NCBI RefSeq assembly: GCF_017573545.1
Contig: NZ_JAGEOK010000011.1
Span: 186,001 to 250,000, forward strand
Reading direction: 5' to 3'
Length of the DNA: 64,000 nucleotides
Source: Actinomadura nitritigenes
GTDB lineage: Bacteria; Actinomycetota; Actinomycetes; Streptosporangiales; Streptosporangiaceae
The notes under the pieces were generated by a model. It saw only the letters and a list, made by a program, of their open reading frames with translations, was not told where the DNA came from and did not search any database. The position numbers and the translations under genes are program-made. This document shows positions 39,248-49,776 of this stretch, one piece after another. Each line of letters begins with the position of its first letter. Position 1 is the first letter of the stretch.

Positions 39248-40629
39248 CTAACTCGCCTGGGAGACCGTCGACATGTTGAAGTCGGCGACCCGCAGTGCCG
39301 GCATCGCGGCGCGCGTGAAGTAGTCCGACCATTCGCGGGGCAGGGCGGGGACGGTCCCGCCGACCTCGGCGAGCCGCGACAGCAGGTCGACGGGGCTCTC
39401 GTTGAACCGGAAGTTGTTCACGGCCCCGACGACCTCACCGTTCTCGACGAGGTAGACGCCGTCGCGGGTGAGGCCGGTGAGCAGGAGGCTCTGCGGGTCG
39501 ACCTCGCGGATGTACCAGAGGCAGGTCAGGAGCAGTCCCCGCTCGGTGCGGGCGATCATCTCCTCGAGGGACGCGCCGCCGCCGGGGCCCGCCATCGAGA
39601 GGTTGTCGATCGACGGGGTGAGCGGCAGGCCGGTGCGCTCGGCGGAGTGCCGGGTCTGCGCGAGCGAGGTGAGCGTGCCGTCGGCGATCCAGTCGGTGGC
39701 GCCGAGCGCGAGGCCGTTGTCGAACACGGACGCCTCGCGGCTGGAGGCGTGCGCGACGACGAACGGCGCGCACTCCAGGCCGGGCGCGGCCGGGTCGCTG
39801 GACAGGGTGACGGGCAGGCTCGCGAGCTTCTCCCCGACGCGGGTGCCGCCGCCGGGGGCGCTGAACACGGTGCGGCCGTCGGCGGCGTCGTGGGCGCCCG
39901 CCGACCAGTACAGGTAGATCATCAGGTCGGCGACCGCGGACGGCGGCAGGATCGTCTCGTAACGTCCGGCGGGCAGGTCGACGCGCCGAGAGCCCCAGTC
40001 CAGCCGGCGGGCGAGGCCGGCGGCGAGGCCGGGGACGTCGACGTCGGCGAAGTCGCGGGTGCCGACGCCGGTCCAGGCGGAGCCGCCCGCGCCCTTGGCG
40101 TTCAACTCCAGCAGCCCGGTCGGCTGGTCGTGGCGCAGCCGCAGCCCGGCGGAGCTGCCGAGGAACGTGGAGGTCATGACGTGGTTGGCGAACCCGTAGA
40201 GCCGGTTCCCGGCGGACTCGGCGGCGGCGAACGCCTCGCCGAGCGCGGGCGCGACGCCCTCGTACACGCCGATGCCGGTCTCGGCGGGCGGGCCGTCCCA
40301 GCCGGTCGCGGCGGGCCCGTCGGCGATGAGCGGCGCGGCGTCCTCGGCGGCCTCGTTCCCGGCGGCGTCGGCCTCGGCGGCGCGCACCAGGTCCTCGATG
40401 CCGTCGGCGCCGACGGCGGACCGCGAGACCACGCCGGCGGCGACGCCGTCGCCGGTGCGGCGCAGCGCGATCACGGTGAGCCGGGTGGAGCGGGTGACGC
40501 CGTTGGTGGTGAGGGTGTTGCCCGCCCAGCGCAGGTTCGCGGTGGTGGACTCGTCGGCGATGGCGATGCAGTCGTCGGCGCGGGACAGGGCGAGGGCCCG
40601 CTCCACGGCCTCCTGCGGCCTGATCGTGC

Positions 40630-40633
<4 letters not shown>
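39248..40633 (-). CDS. tldE: TldE/PmbA-like metallopeptidase subunit
   Basis: 461 residues. A U62-family protein without the HExxxH motif, so it is the inactive TldE (PmbA) partner. It carries GTRDFADVDVPGLA and a glycine-rich C-terminal part (DNLSMAGPGGGASLEEMIARTERGLLL, TRDGVYLVENGEVVGAVNNFRFNESP). TldD/TldE heterodimers degrade or mature unfolded peptides and RiPP precursors. GTG at 40633 overlaps the tldD stop (GTGA), so the two are coupled and probably made in equal amounts. No modified-peptide precursor is adjacent. Confidence 0.9.
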
Positions 40634-42129
<1,496 letters not shown>

Positions 42130-42369
42130 CTTCCGCAACCTACCCCCGAGGGCGCTCCCGCCCCACCTGCGCGGCGGGGCGAACAAAGCAGGGGTGCGGA
42201 TCTTGTCGGTAAGGCACATCCTGTTCCCCCGCGGGGGCCGCTAGGGTCGTGCGATGTCGTCGCAGGACGGCGACTCCGGGAGCGACCGCCCGGCCGCGGG
42301 CGGTCCAGCGCGCACCGGGAGCCGCGCACCGGAGAACGGACCAATGAGACAGCCTACGAGAGGGTCGTG

Positions 42370-43074
42370 ATGAGTCGCTCTGTCCTCGTGACCGGGGGGA
42401 ACCGGGGCATCGGCCTGGCCATCGCCCGCGAGCTGGCCGCGGCGGGCGACGCCGTCGCCGTCACCTACCGGTCGGGCGAGCCCCCGGAGGGGCTGTTCGG
42501 CGTGCGGTGCGACGTGACCAGCGCCGAGGACGTCGACGCGGCCTTCGCGAAGGTCGAGGCGGAGCAGGGCAAGGTGGAGGTGCTCGTCGCCAACGCCGGC
42601 ATCACCAAGGACACGCTGCTGGCGGTGATGAGCGAGGAGTCGTTCACCTCGGTGCTCGACACGAACCTGACCGGCGCGTTCCGGGTCGCCAAGCGCGGCG
42701 TGAAGGGCATGATGCGGGCGCGCAAGGGCCGCATCGTGCTGGTGTCGTCGGTCGTCGGGCTGCTCGGCTCGCCAGGGCAGGCGAACTACGCCGCGTCCAA
42801 GGCGGGCCTGGTCGGGTTCGCGCGGTCGCTGGCCCGCGAGCTCGGCTCGCGCAACATCACGGTGAACGTGGTGGCGCCCGGGTTCGTCGACACCGACATG
42901 ACCGCGGTGCTGACCGAGGACCAGCAGAAGGGGATCACCGCGGCGATCCCGCTGGGCCGGATCGCGCGGCCGGAGGAGGTCGCCAAGGCGGTGCGGTTCG
43001 TGGCGAGCGAGGACGCCGCCTACATCACCGGGGCCGTGATCCCGGTGGACGGCGGCCTGGGAATGGGGCACTGA
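42370..43074 (+). CDS. fabG: FabG, 3-oxoacyl-ACP reductase (MabA-like)
   Basis: 234 residues. TGGNRGIG (about 8-15) binds NADPH; CDVTS, NAGITKDTLL, the catalytic LVSSV Ser with YAASK Tyr-Lys, and the C-terminal PVDGGLGMGH complete the family. It reduces 3-oxoacyl-ACP in fatty-acid synthesis. The gene is 4 bases before inhA, the same fabG-inhA pair seen in mycobacteria (mabA-inhA). ATG at 42370 is preferred; a GTG at 42367 is one codon earlier. Confidence 0.92.
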   Translation: MSRSVLVTGGNRGIGLAIARELAAAGDAVAVTYRSGEPPEGLFGVRCDVTSAEDVDAAFAKVEAEQGKVEVLVANAGITKDTLLAVMSEESFTSVLDTNLTGAFRVAKRGVKGMMRARKGRIVLVSSVVGLLGSPGQANYAASKAGLVGFARSLARELGSRNITVNVVAPGFVDTDMTAVLTEDQQKGITAAIPLGRIARPEEVAKAVRFVASEDAAYITGAVIPVDGGLGMGH

Positions 43075-43078
43075 GGTC

Positions 43079-43867
43079 ATGGGAATCCTCGAAGGCAAGC
43101 GCATCCTGGTCACGGGCGTCCTCACCGACGCCTCGATCGGCTTCCACGTCGCGCGGGTCGCGCAGGAGCAGGGCGCCGAGGTGGTGCTGACCGCCTACCC
43201 GCGCCCCACCCTCACCGCGCGGACCGCGAAGCGGCTGCCGTCCGGCCCGGAGAACCCGCCGCCGGTCATCGAGCTGGACGTGATGAACACCGAGCAGCTG
43301 AACGCCCTCGAGGGCAACCTGCGCGCGCACGGGTTCGACCACCTCGACGGCGTCATGCACGCGATCGGCTTCGCGCCGCAGACCGCGCTCGGCGGCAACT
43401 TCCTGGAGACGCCCTGGGAGGACGTGGCGACCGCGGTGCACGCCTCCACGTACTCGCTGAAGTCGCTGACGATGGCGTGCCTGCCGCTGATGAAGGACGG
43501 CGGCTCGGTCGTCGGCCTCGACTTCGACGCCACCAAGTCGTGGCCGGTGTACGACTGGATGGGCGTGGCGAAGGCCGGCCTGGAGTCGTGCGCCCGCTAC
43601 CTGGCCAAGTACCTCGGCCCGCAGGGGATCCGCGTCAACCTCGTCGCGGCGGGCCCGCTGGCCACGATGGCGGCCAAGAGCATCCCCGGGTTCGAGGGCA
43701 TGACGGAGCTGTGGCCGAAGGCGGCGCCGCTCGGCTGGGACATCAAGGACAGCGAGCCGACGGCGCGGGCCTGCGTCGCGCTGCTGTCGGACTGGTTCCC
43801 CGCCACCAGCGGCGAGATCGTCCACGTCGACGGCGGCCTGCACTCCATCGGCGCGCCGGACGTGTGA
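43079..43867 (+). CDS. inhA: Enoyl-ACP reductase (FabI/InhA type)
   Basis: 262 residues. The divergent-SDR cofactor loop GVLTDASIGFHVA (about 13-25), HAIGFAP (about 93-99), and the catalytic Tyr/Lys as YDWMGVAKAGL (about 158-168) define InhA/FabI. The enzyme does the last reduction of each fatty-acid elongation cycle with NADH. A Phe/Asp pattern in GLDFDATKSWPVYDW resembles InhA rather than E. coli FabI. It is followed by a strong hairpin terminator. Confidence 0.93.
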   Translation: MGILEGKRILVTGVLTDASIGFHVARVAQEQGAEVVLTAYPRPTLTARTAKRLPSGPENPPPVIELDVMNTEQLNALEGNLRAHGFDHLDGVMHAIGFAPQTALGGNFLETPWEDVATAVHASTYSLKSLTMACLPLMKDGGSVVGLDFDATKSWPVYDWMGVAKAGLESCARYLAKYLGPQGIRVNLVAAGPLATMAAKSIPGFEGMTELWPKAAPLGWDIKDSEPTARACVALLSDWFPATSGEIVHVDGGLHSIGAPDV

Positions 43868-43879
43868 GCCCGTGATTCG

Positions 43880-43921
43880 CGCCGGAGGCCCCTTCCCGTT
43901 CCCGGGGAGGGGCCTCCGGCG
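43880..43921 (+). terminator. Strong hairpin terminator of fabG-inhA
   Basis: An 18-bp stem with one G-U pair (43880-43897 with 43904-43921) and a 6-base loop, starting 13 bases after the inhA stop. It lies between convergent genes and may terminate both directions. Confidence 0.75.
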
Positions 43922-43985
43922 TTCGTGAGCCGATGCCGGCGGCCGGCACCCGACGCGTCGGGTGCCGGCTCGCGGGTGGCCGCGG

Positions 43986-44630
43986 TCAGCGGCGGCGGGC
44001 GGCGGCGGACCGGCGGATGGAGCGGCCCGCGACGCTGATGTTGAGGGCGGCCACGGCGCCCGCGGCGCCCGCCGCGGCGGCGACCCAGAGCATCTGGTTG
44101 CTCTCGTGCTCGGAGGACGCGACGGGCGAGATGAGACGCGTCTGCGGCATGGCCGCGGTGCCCGGGCCGGCGCGGTAGGCGTTCGGGTCGGCCGCGATCT
44201 CCGGGGTGGGCAGGACGCCCGGCAGCCCGGCGGCGGGCAGGGGCGCCTTGCCGTCGTAGGGCTTGAGGCCCTCGCCGCCGGTCATGGGGGCGGGCCCGCT
44301 CCCCGCCGCACCGCCGCCCGACGGCACGGAGCCGTTTCCGCCGGACCGCGCGGGCGCCCTGGTCGTCTTCGGCGCCTTCGGGACGGCGGGCTTCCTCGTC
44401 TGCTCGGTGGGCGTCGGCTTCGGCGTGGGGGTCGGCGTGGGCGTCGGGGTCAGCGCCTTGCGCAGGTTGCCGAGGTTGCACTTCCAGTTCTCGATGGTGC
44501 TGGCCGGGTCGGTGCCCTTCTTGCAGGTGTCCGCCGCCGCCTCGCCCGCGGGCGCGGCCAGTACCAGGACCAGGGCGCCCGCCGAGACCGCGGCCGAAGC
44601 CGTACCGAGCCGCCTGAGCCGCTGGGGCAT
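43986..44630 (-). CDS. Secreted, Thr/Pro-rich cell-surface protein of unknown function
   Basis: 214 residues. Signal peptide (about 1-34, cleavage near AAADTC), then a short Cys-pair segment (DTCKKGTDPASTIENWKCNLGNL). A TPTPTPTP wall-spanning region (about 61-75) and an Ala/Gly/Pro-rich part follow. The C-terminal transmembrane helix (about 180-200) has a basic tail (RSIRRSAAARRR), like membrane-anchored surface proteins. No sortase LPxTG motif. GGAGGAGCG precedes the ATG at 44630. I cannot assign a function. Confidence 0.65.
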   Translation of the reverse strand: MPQRLRRLGTASAAVSAGALVLVLAAPAGEAAADTCKKGTDPASTIENWKCNLGNLRKALTPTPTPTPTPKPTPTEQTRKPAVPKAPKTTRAPARSGGNGSVPSGGGAAGSGPAPMTGGEGLKPYDGKAPLPAAGLPGVLPTPEIAADPNAYRAGPGTAAMPQTRLISPVASSEHESNQMLWVAAAAGAAGAVAALNISVAGRSIRRSAAARRR

Positions 44631-44774
44631 GTCGCTCCTCCGCCTACCGGTGATGCTGTTGTTGACATCTGGTCCAACGAAAGAAGGACACAGAGGTCAC
44701 GGTCAAAACGCGCGCCAATTGGTCAGATCGTGCCCCATGCGCGCCCAACCGTAAACCGCGACACGGCGGTTTCT

Positions 44775-46799
44775 TTACCCCGTCACCAATCGCGCCAGGT
44801 GGGTCCGCCGCTCGCGCGCCCCGGACTCCTTGACGGCCCTGGCCAGAGCGGGTCCGGCCGCCTGCACCACCGACAGGTGCCGGCGCGCGAGCCCGAACGC
44901 GGTGGCCACCAGCGGCCGCGACAGCCCATCCGGCACCAGCACCGCGACGACCGCCGGGCGGCGCGTCCCGCGCGCCTGCGCGACCGGCACCGCCCACCCG
45001 TGCCGCAGCCGCGCCGCGTCCGCGGGCGCGACCGTCACCGCGCCGCCGGGGAACTCCACGTCCAGCCCGTGCGGGCCGCCTCCGGTCACCACGCCCGTCT
45101 CGCCGACCGCGGCCTGGGGGAGCGGCGCCGCGACGACCACCCGGTCGCCGGGGTCCATCCCGCCGAACGCGCCGGGGCCGGGGTTCAGCCGCGCCTTCAG
45201 TGCCGCGTTCAGCGCCGCGGTGCCCGCCTCGCCCCCCGCCGCGGCCGCGACGACCTGGACGTCCTCCACCGGGATGCCGAGCGCCCGGGGGATCGAGTCG
45301 GTGACGAGCTGGACCGCCCGGTGCACGGCCTCGGCCGGGTCGCCGGCGGGCACGATGACCACCTCGCGGCCCGGCGCGTCCACGGCGACCAGCTCGCCGC
45401 CGCGCACCGCCTCGGTGAGCGCCGCGACGGGATCGGCCGGCGGCTCGGCGTCCAGCATGACGACCGGCACGGTCTCGGACGCCTCCAGGTCGTCCAGCGG
45501 GCGGCCGGGACCGGCGGGCGGCGGCGAGCCGGGCTCGGCGCACAGCACGAGGTGGGCGCCGTCCGGGCACGCCTCGATCAGCACCGCGCACAGCTCGACG
45601 TCCAGCGCCGCCGCGTCCGCCACCACGACCAGGTCCAGCTCGAACGGCCGCTGCTCGCCGCGCCCGTAGACGACGGCGCCGGGCGCCGCCGCGGCGCCGT
45701 CCTGCGGCTCCAGCAGGCGGTGCAGGCTCGCCACCGCAGGGGCCGCTCCGCCGCCGGGCAGCGCCGCGGCGAGGTCGGCGGCGGCCCGCTCGGTCGGCGC
45801 GGCGATCGCGGCGCGCAGCCCCCGCGACGCGGCGGCCGCCGCGATGCCCGCGGCGACCTCGGCGAGGGCGTCCGGGGCGCCGCGCAGGACGCTGACGCCG
45901 GTGCGCAGCGCGGCGGTCAGCGCGAGCGAGCGGTCCTCGGGCAGCCCGGCGCGCAGCTCCTTGACGCCGGCGTCGTCCAGCAGGGGAGCCGCGGTGAGCG
46001 TCAGCCGCTGGAACCCCTCGGCCGCCGCCTCCTCCGCCAGCGCCCACCTCGCGGGCCCGAGCGTCTCCTCCGGCTCGGGCGGCTCGGCGTCCTCGTCGAA
46101 GGACTCCTCGTCGAACTCCGGCTCCTCGGTGAGCGTGACGACGTCGCCGCCGTCCAGCGCGGCCTCGACGGCGGCGCGCGTGTCCGCGACCCGGGCGCGC
46201 TCCAGCGCGGACACCACGTCGGCGAGGGGCGTGACGGTATGGCCGCGGCGGGCCGCCTCGGTCAGCAGGTGCAGGACGAGCGCGCCGCCGCGCCTGGGGT
46301 CGTCGGGCCGGGCGTCCGGGCCGAGCAGGGCGCGCGCGAAGTGGTCGGCCTGGGCGGGCTGGACGCCGGGGACGCTCAGCAGCCGCCACGGGTCCTCGCG
46401 CAGCCGCGCGGCGGCGCCGGGGCCGAGCCGCGCCGCCGTCCGAGCGGCCAGCCCGGCCGGGACGCCCAAGGAGGCGAACAGCTCGTCGAGGGCGGCCCGG
46501 CCCTCGCCGGCGTCGGCGGGCGCCGCGGCCGGAGCGTCGGCCTGCGTGCGGGCGGGCCCCGGCCGCCCCGGTCCCTGCTGCCCGTTTCCCAGCGGCCCGT
46601 TTTCCTGCGGGCCGGGCTCTTGTGGTCCGGGTCCCTGTGGTCTCGGTTCCCGCGGACCGGTGGTCCGCGCGGCGCGGGCGGCCTCGGCGGCGCGGGCTCC
46701 GGCGGCCTCGGCCGCGCGCAGCGCCTCGGCGGCGCGGGCGGCGCGCTCCTGCGGGGACTCGGCCGAGGGGTCGTCGATGTCAGGTGGGGTGTCGGTCAC
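44775..46799 (-). CDS. RecD2-like protein with degenerate helicase motifs
   Basis: About 674 residues from the GTG at 46799. An Ala/Pro/Gly-rich N-terminus is followed by the helix-hairpin-helix region of RecD2 (LREDPWRLLSVPGVQPAQADHFARALLG, with a later TEAARRGHTV). The helicase core is recognisable but broken. The Walker A position reads VLRGAPDALAEVAAG instead of GGPGTGKT, motif Ia AAPTERAAADL keeps the spacing, and the DEAS box is ADAAALDV. Near the C-terminus RHGWAVPVAQARGTRRPAVV mirrors motif VI. So ATP hydrolysis is unlikely. It may be a DNA-binding or structural derivative. Apparently monocistronic. Confidence 0.75.
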   Translation of the reverse strand: MTDTPPDIDDPSAESPQERAARAAEALRAAEAAGARAAEAARAARTTGPREPRPQGPGPQEPGPQENGPLGNGQQGPGRPGPARTQADAPAAAPADAGEGRAALDELFASLGVPAGLAARTAARLGPGAAARLREDPWRLLSVPGVQPAQADHFARALLGPDARPDDPRRGGALVLHLLTEAARRGHTVTPLADVVSALERARVADTRAAVEAALDGGDVVTLTEEPEFDEESFDEDAEPPEPEETLGPARWALAEEAAAEGFQRLTLTAAPLLDDAGVKELRAGLPEDRSLALTAALRTGVSVLRGAPDALAEVAAGIAAAAASRGLRAAIAAPTERAAADLAAALPGGGAAPAVASLHRLLEPQDGAAAAPGAVVYGRGEQRPFELDLVVVADAAALDVELCAVLIEACPDGAHLVLCAEPGSPPPAGPGRPLDDLEASETVPVVMLDAEPPADPVAALTEAVRGGELVAVDAPGREVVIVPAGDPAEAVHRAVQLVTDSIPRALGIPVEDVQVVAAAAGGEAGTAALNAALKARLNPGPGAFGGMDPGDRVVVAAPLPQAAVGETGVVTGGGPHGLDVEFPGGAVTVAPADAARLRHGWAVPVAQARGTRRPAVVAVLVPDGLSRPLVATAFGLARRHLSVVQAAGPALARAVKESGARERRTHLARLVTG

Positions 46800-46928
46800 G
46801 GGCTTCCCGTCGCGGCTTCTCACGGTTGGCGGTGGACCGTCCCGAGCGTGCCACGGACGGCCCGCCCGGTCACGGAGGCGGGCACGAGAGGGGCGGTCAC
46901 AGGGCGGGCGGTCATGGGGCGGGCGCGG

Positions 46929-47882
46929 TCACTGGTGGGCCGGGGACATGTCGGAGACGTCGTCCAGGGCGGCCCGGATCTCGTTCGGCAGCGTCAGGTC
47001 CTCGCTGTCCAGGATGGCCTCCAGCTGTGCGGCGGTGCGGGCGCCGACGATCGGGGCGGCCACCCCGGGCCGGTCCCGGACCCAGGCCAGCGCCACGCTG
47101 AGCGGCGACACGCCGAGGCCCTCGGCGGCGGTCACCACCGACTCCACGATCCGCGCGCACTCCTCGTCCAGGTAGGGCTGGACGAAGTCGGCGAAGCGCG
47201 GCGCGGCGGCCCGCGACCCGGCGGGGATGCCGGTGCGGTACTTGCCGGTGAGCACGCCCCGCCCGAGCGGCGAGAACGGCAGCAGCCCGGCGCCGGCGTC
47301 CAGCGCCGCGGGCACGACCTCCCGCTCGATGTCGCGGCTCAGCAGCGAGTACTCCAGCTGCGCCGACACGATCGGGGCGCGCCCCGGCCAGGCGCGCTGC
47401 CACGCGGCGGCCTTGGACACCTGCCAGCCCGCGTAGTTGGAGACCCCGACGTAGCGGGCGCGGCCGGACGTCACCGCCTCGTCCAGCGCCGACAGCGTCT
47501 CCTCCAGCGGCGTCGCCGGGTCGTAGACGTGCAGCTGCCACAGGTCGACGTGGTCGAGGTCCATCCGGTCCAGGGACGCGTCCAGAGCGCGCAGCAGGTG
47601 CCGGCGGGACCCGTCGTAGCGCCCGTTGGGCCGGATCGCCGCCTTGGTGGCGATGACGAACGCGTCGCGGTCGACGACCTCGCGCAGCAGGGCCCCGAGG
47701 ATCCGCTCGCTGTCGCCGTCGCAGTAGACGTCGGCGGTGTCCACCAGCGTGCCGCCGGCCTCCGCGAACGCCACGAGCTGCGCCGCGGCCTCGTCCGGCT
47801 CGGTGTCCTGGCCCCACGTCATGGTGCCCAGCCCCAGCCGGGACACCAGCAGCCCGCTCCGCCCGAGGTGACGCTCCTTCAT
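46929..47882 (-). CDS. Aldo/keto reductase
   Basis: 317 residues, a TIM-barrel NADPH reductase. The catalytic tetrad is visible: Asp in LVDTADVY (about 47-54) with the following Tyr, Lys in IATKAAI (about 77-83) and His in LWQLHVYD (about 114-121). GVSNYAGWQ and the C-terminal VGARTAAQLE cofactor loop fit the YhdN/Tas group. Substrates are probably small aldehydes or ketones; not determinable here. GAGCGTCAC before the ATG at 47882 is a poor ribosome-binding site. Confidence 0.88.
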   Translation of the reverse strand: MKERHLGRSGLLVSRLGLGTMTWGQDTEPDEAAAQLVAFAEAGGTLVDTADVYCDGDSERILGALLREVVDRDAFVIATKAAIRPNGRYDGSRRHLLRALDASLDRMDLDHVDLWQLHVYDPATPLEETLSALDEAVTSGRARYVGVSNYAGWQVSKAAAWQRAWPGRAPIVSAQLEYSLLSRDIEREVVPAALDAGAGLLPFSPLGRGVLTGKYRTGIPAGSRAAAPRFADFVQPYLDEECARIVESVVTAAEGLGVSPLSVALAWVRDRPGVAAPIVGARTAAQLEAILDSEDLTLPNEIRAALDDVSDMSPAHQ

Positions 47883-48155
47883 AGGCGGTCAATGTAGCGG
47901 TCATCGCGGGAGTCCCACGGTGCCGTCACCGTCCGCGTCCGCCCGGTGACGTGCGCGAAGGCAGGTGTACGGCAGGTGACGGGAACATGAGCATGATCGG
48001 TCTCAATGGTGACGGAAAACGATGTTCGCGCAGGTGGGACGGTCGCCAGGGCGGGCGGCGCCGGTGCGCGGGAACCGGGGCGCTGCGGGCGGCGGATACG
48101 CTTCACCGGGATCGGCGCCGTGGCCGATCTCGCATTCGGAGGGGACCCGCCGCTC

Positions 48156-48974
48156 GTGAACGTCGTGGAAGCGACCGTGCTCGGGATCGTCCAGGGGCTC
48201 ACCGAGTTCCTGCCGATCTCCAGCTCCGGTCACCTGCTCATCGTGCCGAAACTGCTCGGCTGGAAGGACCCGGGCGCGGCCTTCACCGCCGTCATCCAGC
48301 TCGGCACCATGGCCGCGGTCGTCATCTACTTCTGGCGCGACCTCGTCCGCATCCTGACGACGTGGACCAAGAGCCTGTGGACGCCGGAGCTGCGCCCCCA
48401 GCAGGACGCGCGGCTCGGCTGGTACATCGGCCTCGGCACCGTCCCGGTCGCGGTCATCGGCCTGGCCCTCAACGGATTCATCGAGGGCGGCGCCCGGAAC
48501 CTCTGGCTGAACGCGTCCTCGCTGATCGTCCTCGGCCTGCTGCTGATGGTCGCCGAGTGGGCCGGCATCGGCAAGCGCGAGGTCGCCGACCTCAACATGC
48601 GGGACGGCCTGATCATCGGCGGGTTCCAGGCGCTCGCGCTGATCCCCGGGTCGTCGCGGTCGGGGTCGACGATGACCGGTGCGCTGTTCCTCGGCTACAC
48701 CCGCGAGGCCGCCGCCCGGTACTCCTTCCTGCTGTCGATCCCCGCGGTGGTGCTGTCGGGGCTGTTCGAGCTGCGCAAGGCGTTCGACGGGTCGCTGCAG
48801 GTCGTCCCGACCGCGATCGCGACCGTGGTGTCGTTCGTCGTGGGCTACGCGTGCATCGCCTGGCTGCTGAAGTTCCTCACCCGGCACTCCACGAACGTGT
48901 TCGTGTTCTACCGGGTGGCGCTCGGCGGCGTGCTGCTGGGCCTGCTCGCGGCCGGCGCGATCTCCGCGACCTGA
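48156..48974 (+). CDS. uppP: Undecaprenyl-diphosphatase UppP (BacA)
   Basis: 272 residues and about eight membrane helices. The active-site motifs are both complete: EATVLGIVQGLTEFLPISSSGH (about 4-25, with Glu and His) and ALIPGSSRSGST (about 160-171). UppP removes a phosphate from undecaprenyl diphosphate, recycling the carrier for peptidoglycan, and raises bacitracin tolerance. The GTG at 48156 fits the family N-terminus; GGAGGGG lies about 12 bases upstream, somewhat far. The 273 bases before it (47883-48155) show no other gene. Confidence 0.93.
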   Translation: MNVVEATVLGIVQGLTEFLPISSSGHLLIVPKLLGWKDPGAAFTAVIQLGTMAAVVIYFWRDLVRILTTWTKSLWTPELRPQQDARLGWYIGLGTVPVAVIGLALNGFIEGGARNLWLNASSLIVLGLLLMVAEWAGIGKREVADLNMRDGLIIGGFQALALIPGSSRSGSTMTGALFLGYTREAAARYSFLLSIPAVVLSGLFELRKAFDGSLQVVPTAIATVVSFVVGYACIAWLLKFLTRHSTNVFVFYRVALGGVLLGLLAAGAISAT

Positions 48975-49098
48975 ACCGCGCGCGTCCGGGCCCGGCCGCA
49001 CCCGGGCCTCACAGGGACCGACGTGCCGCCGGACCGGCGCGAAGATCCTCGGGTGAGACCTGTTCCGGCGGGTCACCGCCGGGCTAAAGTGCCGGGCC

Positions 49099-49740
49099 AT
49101 GGCACCATCCCCGTACTCGACGCACCCGCCGGAGGACGCCGGCGGGCCGTCCGCCGACCCGGTGTTCGGCGCCGGCCCCGGCGACGACCCGGGCTACCTC
49201 GCCTCGCTGCGGGACACGACGGTGCTGGGACGGATGCGCCTGATGATGCTCGTGCTCGTCGGCGCGCCGGTGCTGATCCTCGCGCTGACCCCGCTGATCG
49301 TCGACAACCGCGGCGGCATGGCCGGGGACGCCCCGCCGTGGATCTACGCGCCGCTGCTGCTGGCGGCGGCGGTCGCGGCCCTGGCCGGGCCGCGCGCCCC
49401 GCTGGCGATGGCGCCGGGCGCCGAGCCGCCGGCCGCGGCGCGGCTGGCGCTGACGCAGTTCCGGCAGGCGGTGCTGCTGCGGTTCGCGCTGGCCGAGGGC
49501 GTGATCCTGCTGGGCCTGCCGCTGGCGATGATCGGGCACGCCGTGGTGGTGTTCGGCGCCGGGTTCGTCGTCGGCTACCCGCTGCTGCTGTGGCTGGCGC
49601 TGCCGACCAGAGGAGGGGTGGAGCGGGTGCGCCGCCGGTTGGAGGCCCAGGGGGCCGAGTCGCACCTGTGGGCCGTGCTGCTGGCCGCGCCGCCGCCGGA
49701 GCTGCTCCCCGGCCGGACGCCCGGCCGGGACGCCGCGTGA
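49099..49740 (+). CDS. Four-helix membrane protein of unknown function
   Basis: 213 residues: a hydrophilic N-terminus (about 1-45, Pro/Gly-rich), then four transmembrane helices (about 47-68, 80-97, 125-147 and 148-168), the second pair starting around LRFALAEGVILLGL, and a basic C-terminal tail. I do not recognise the family. The sequence LTQFRQAVLLRFALAEG before helix 3 is amphipathic and looks conserved. No clear ribosome-binding site before the ATG at 49099. It follows uppP by 125 bases and converges with corA. Confidence 0.6.
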   Translation: MAPSPYSTHPPEDAGGPSADPVFGAGPGDDPGYLASLRDTTVLGRMRLMMLVLVGAPVLILALTPLIVDNRGGMAGDAPPWIYAPLLLAAAVAALAGPRAPLAMAPGAEPPAAARLALTQFRQAVLLRFALAEGVILLGLPLAMIGHAVVVFGAGFVVGYPLLLWLALPTRGGVERVRRRLEAQGAESHLWAVLLAAPPPELLPGRTPGRDAA

Positions 49741-49776
49741 CCCTCCGCGCCGGCCCCCCAGGGCCGTCCGCGCGCC

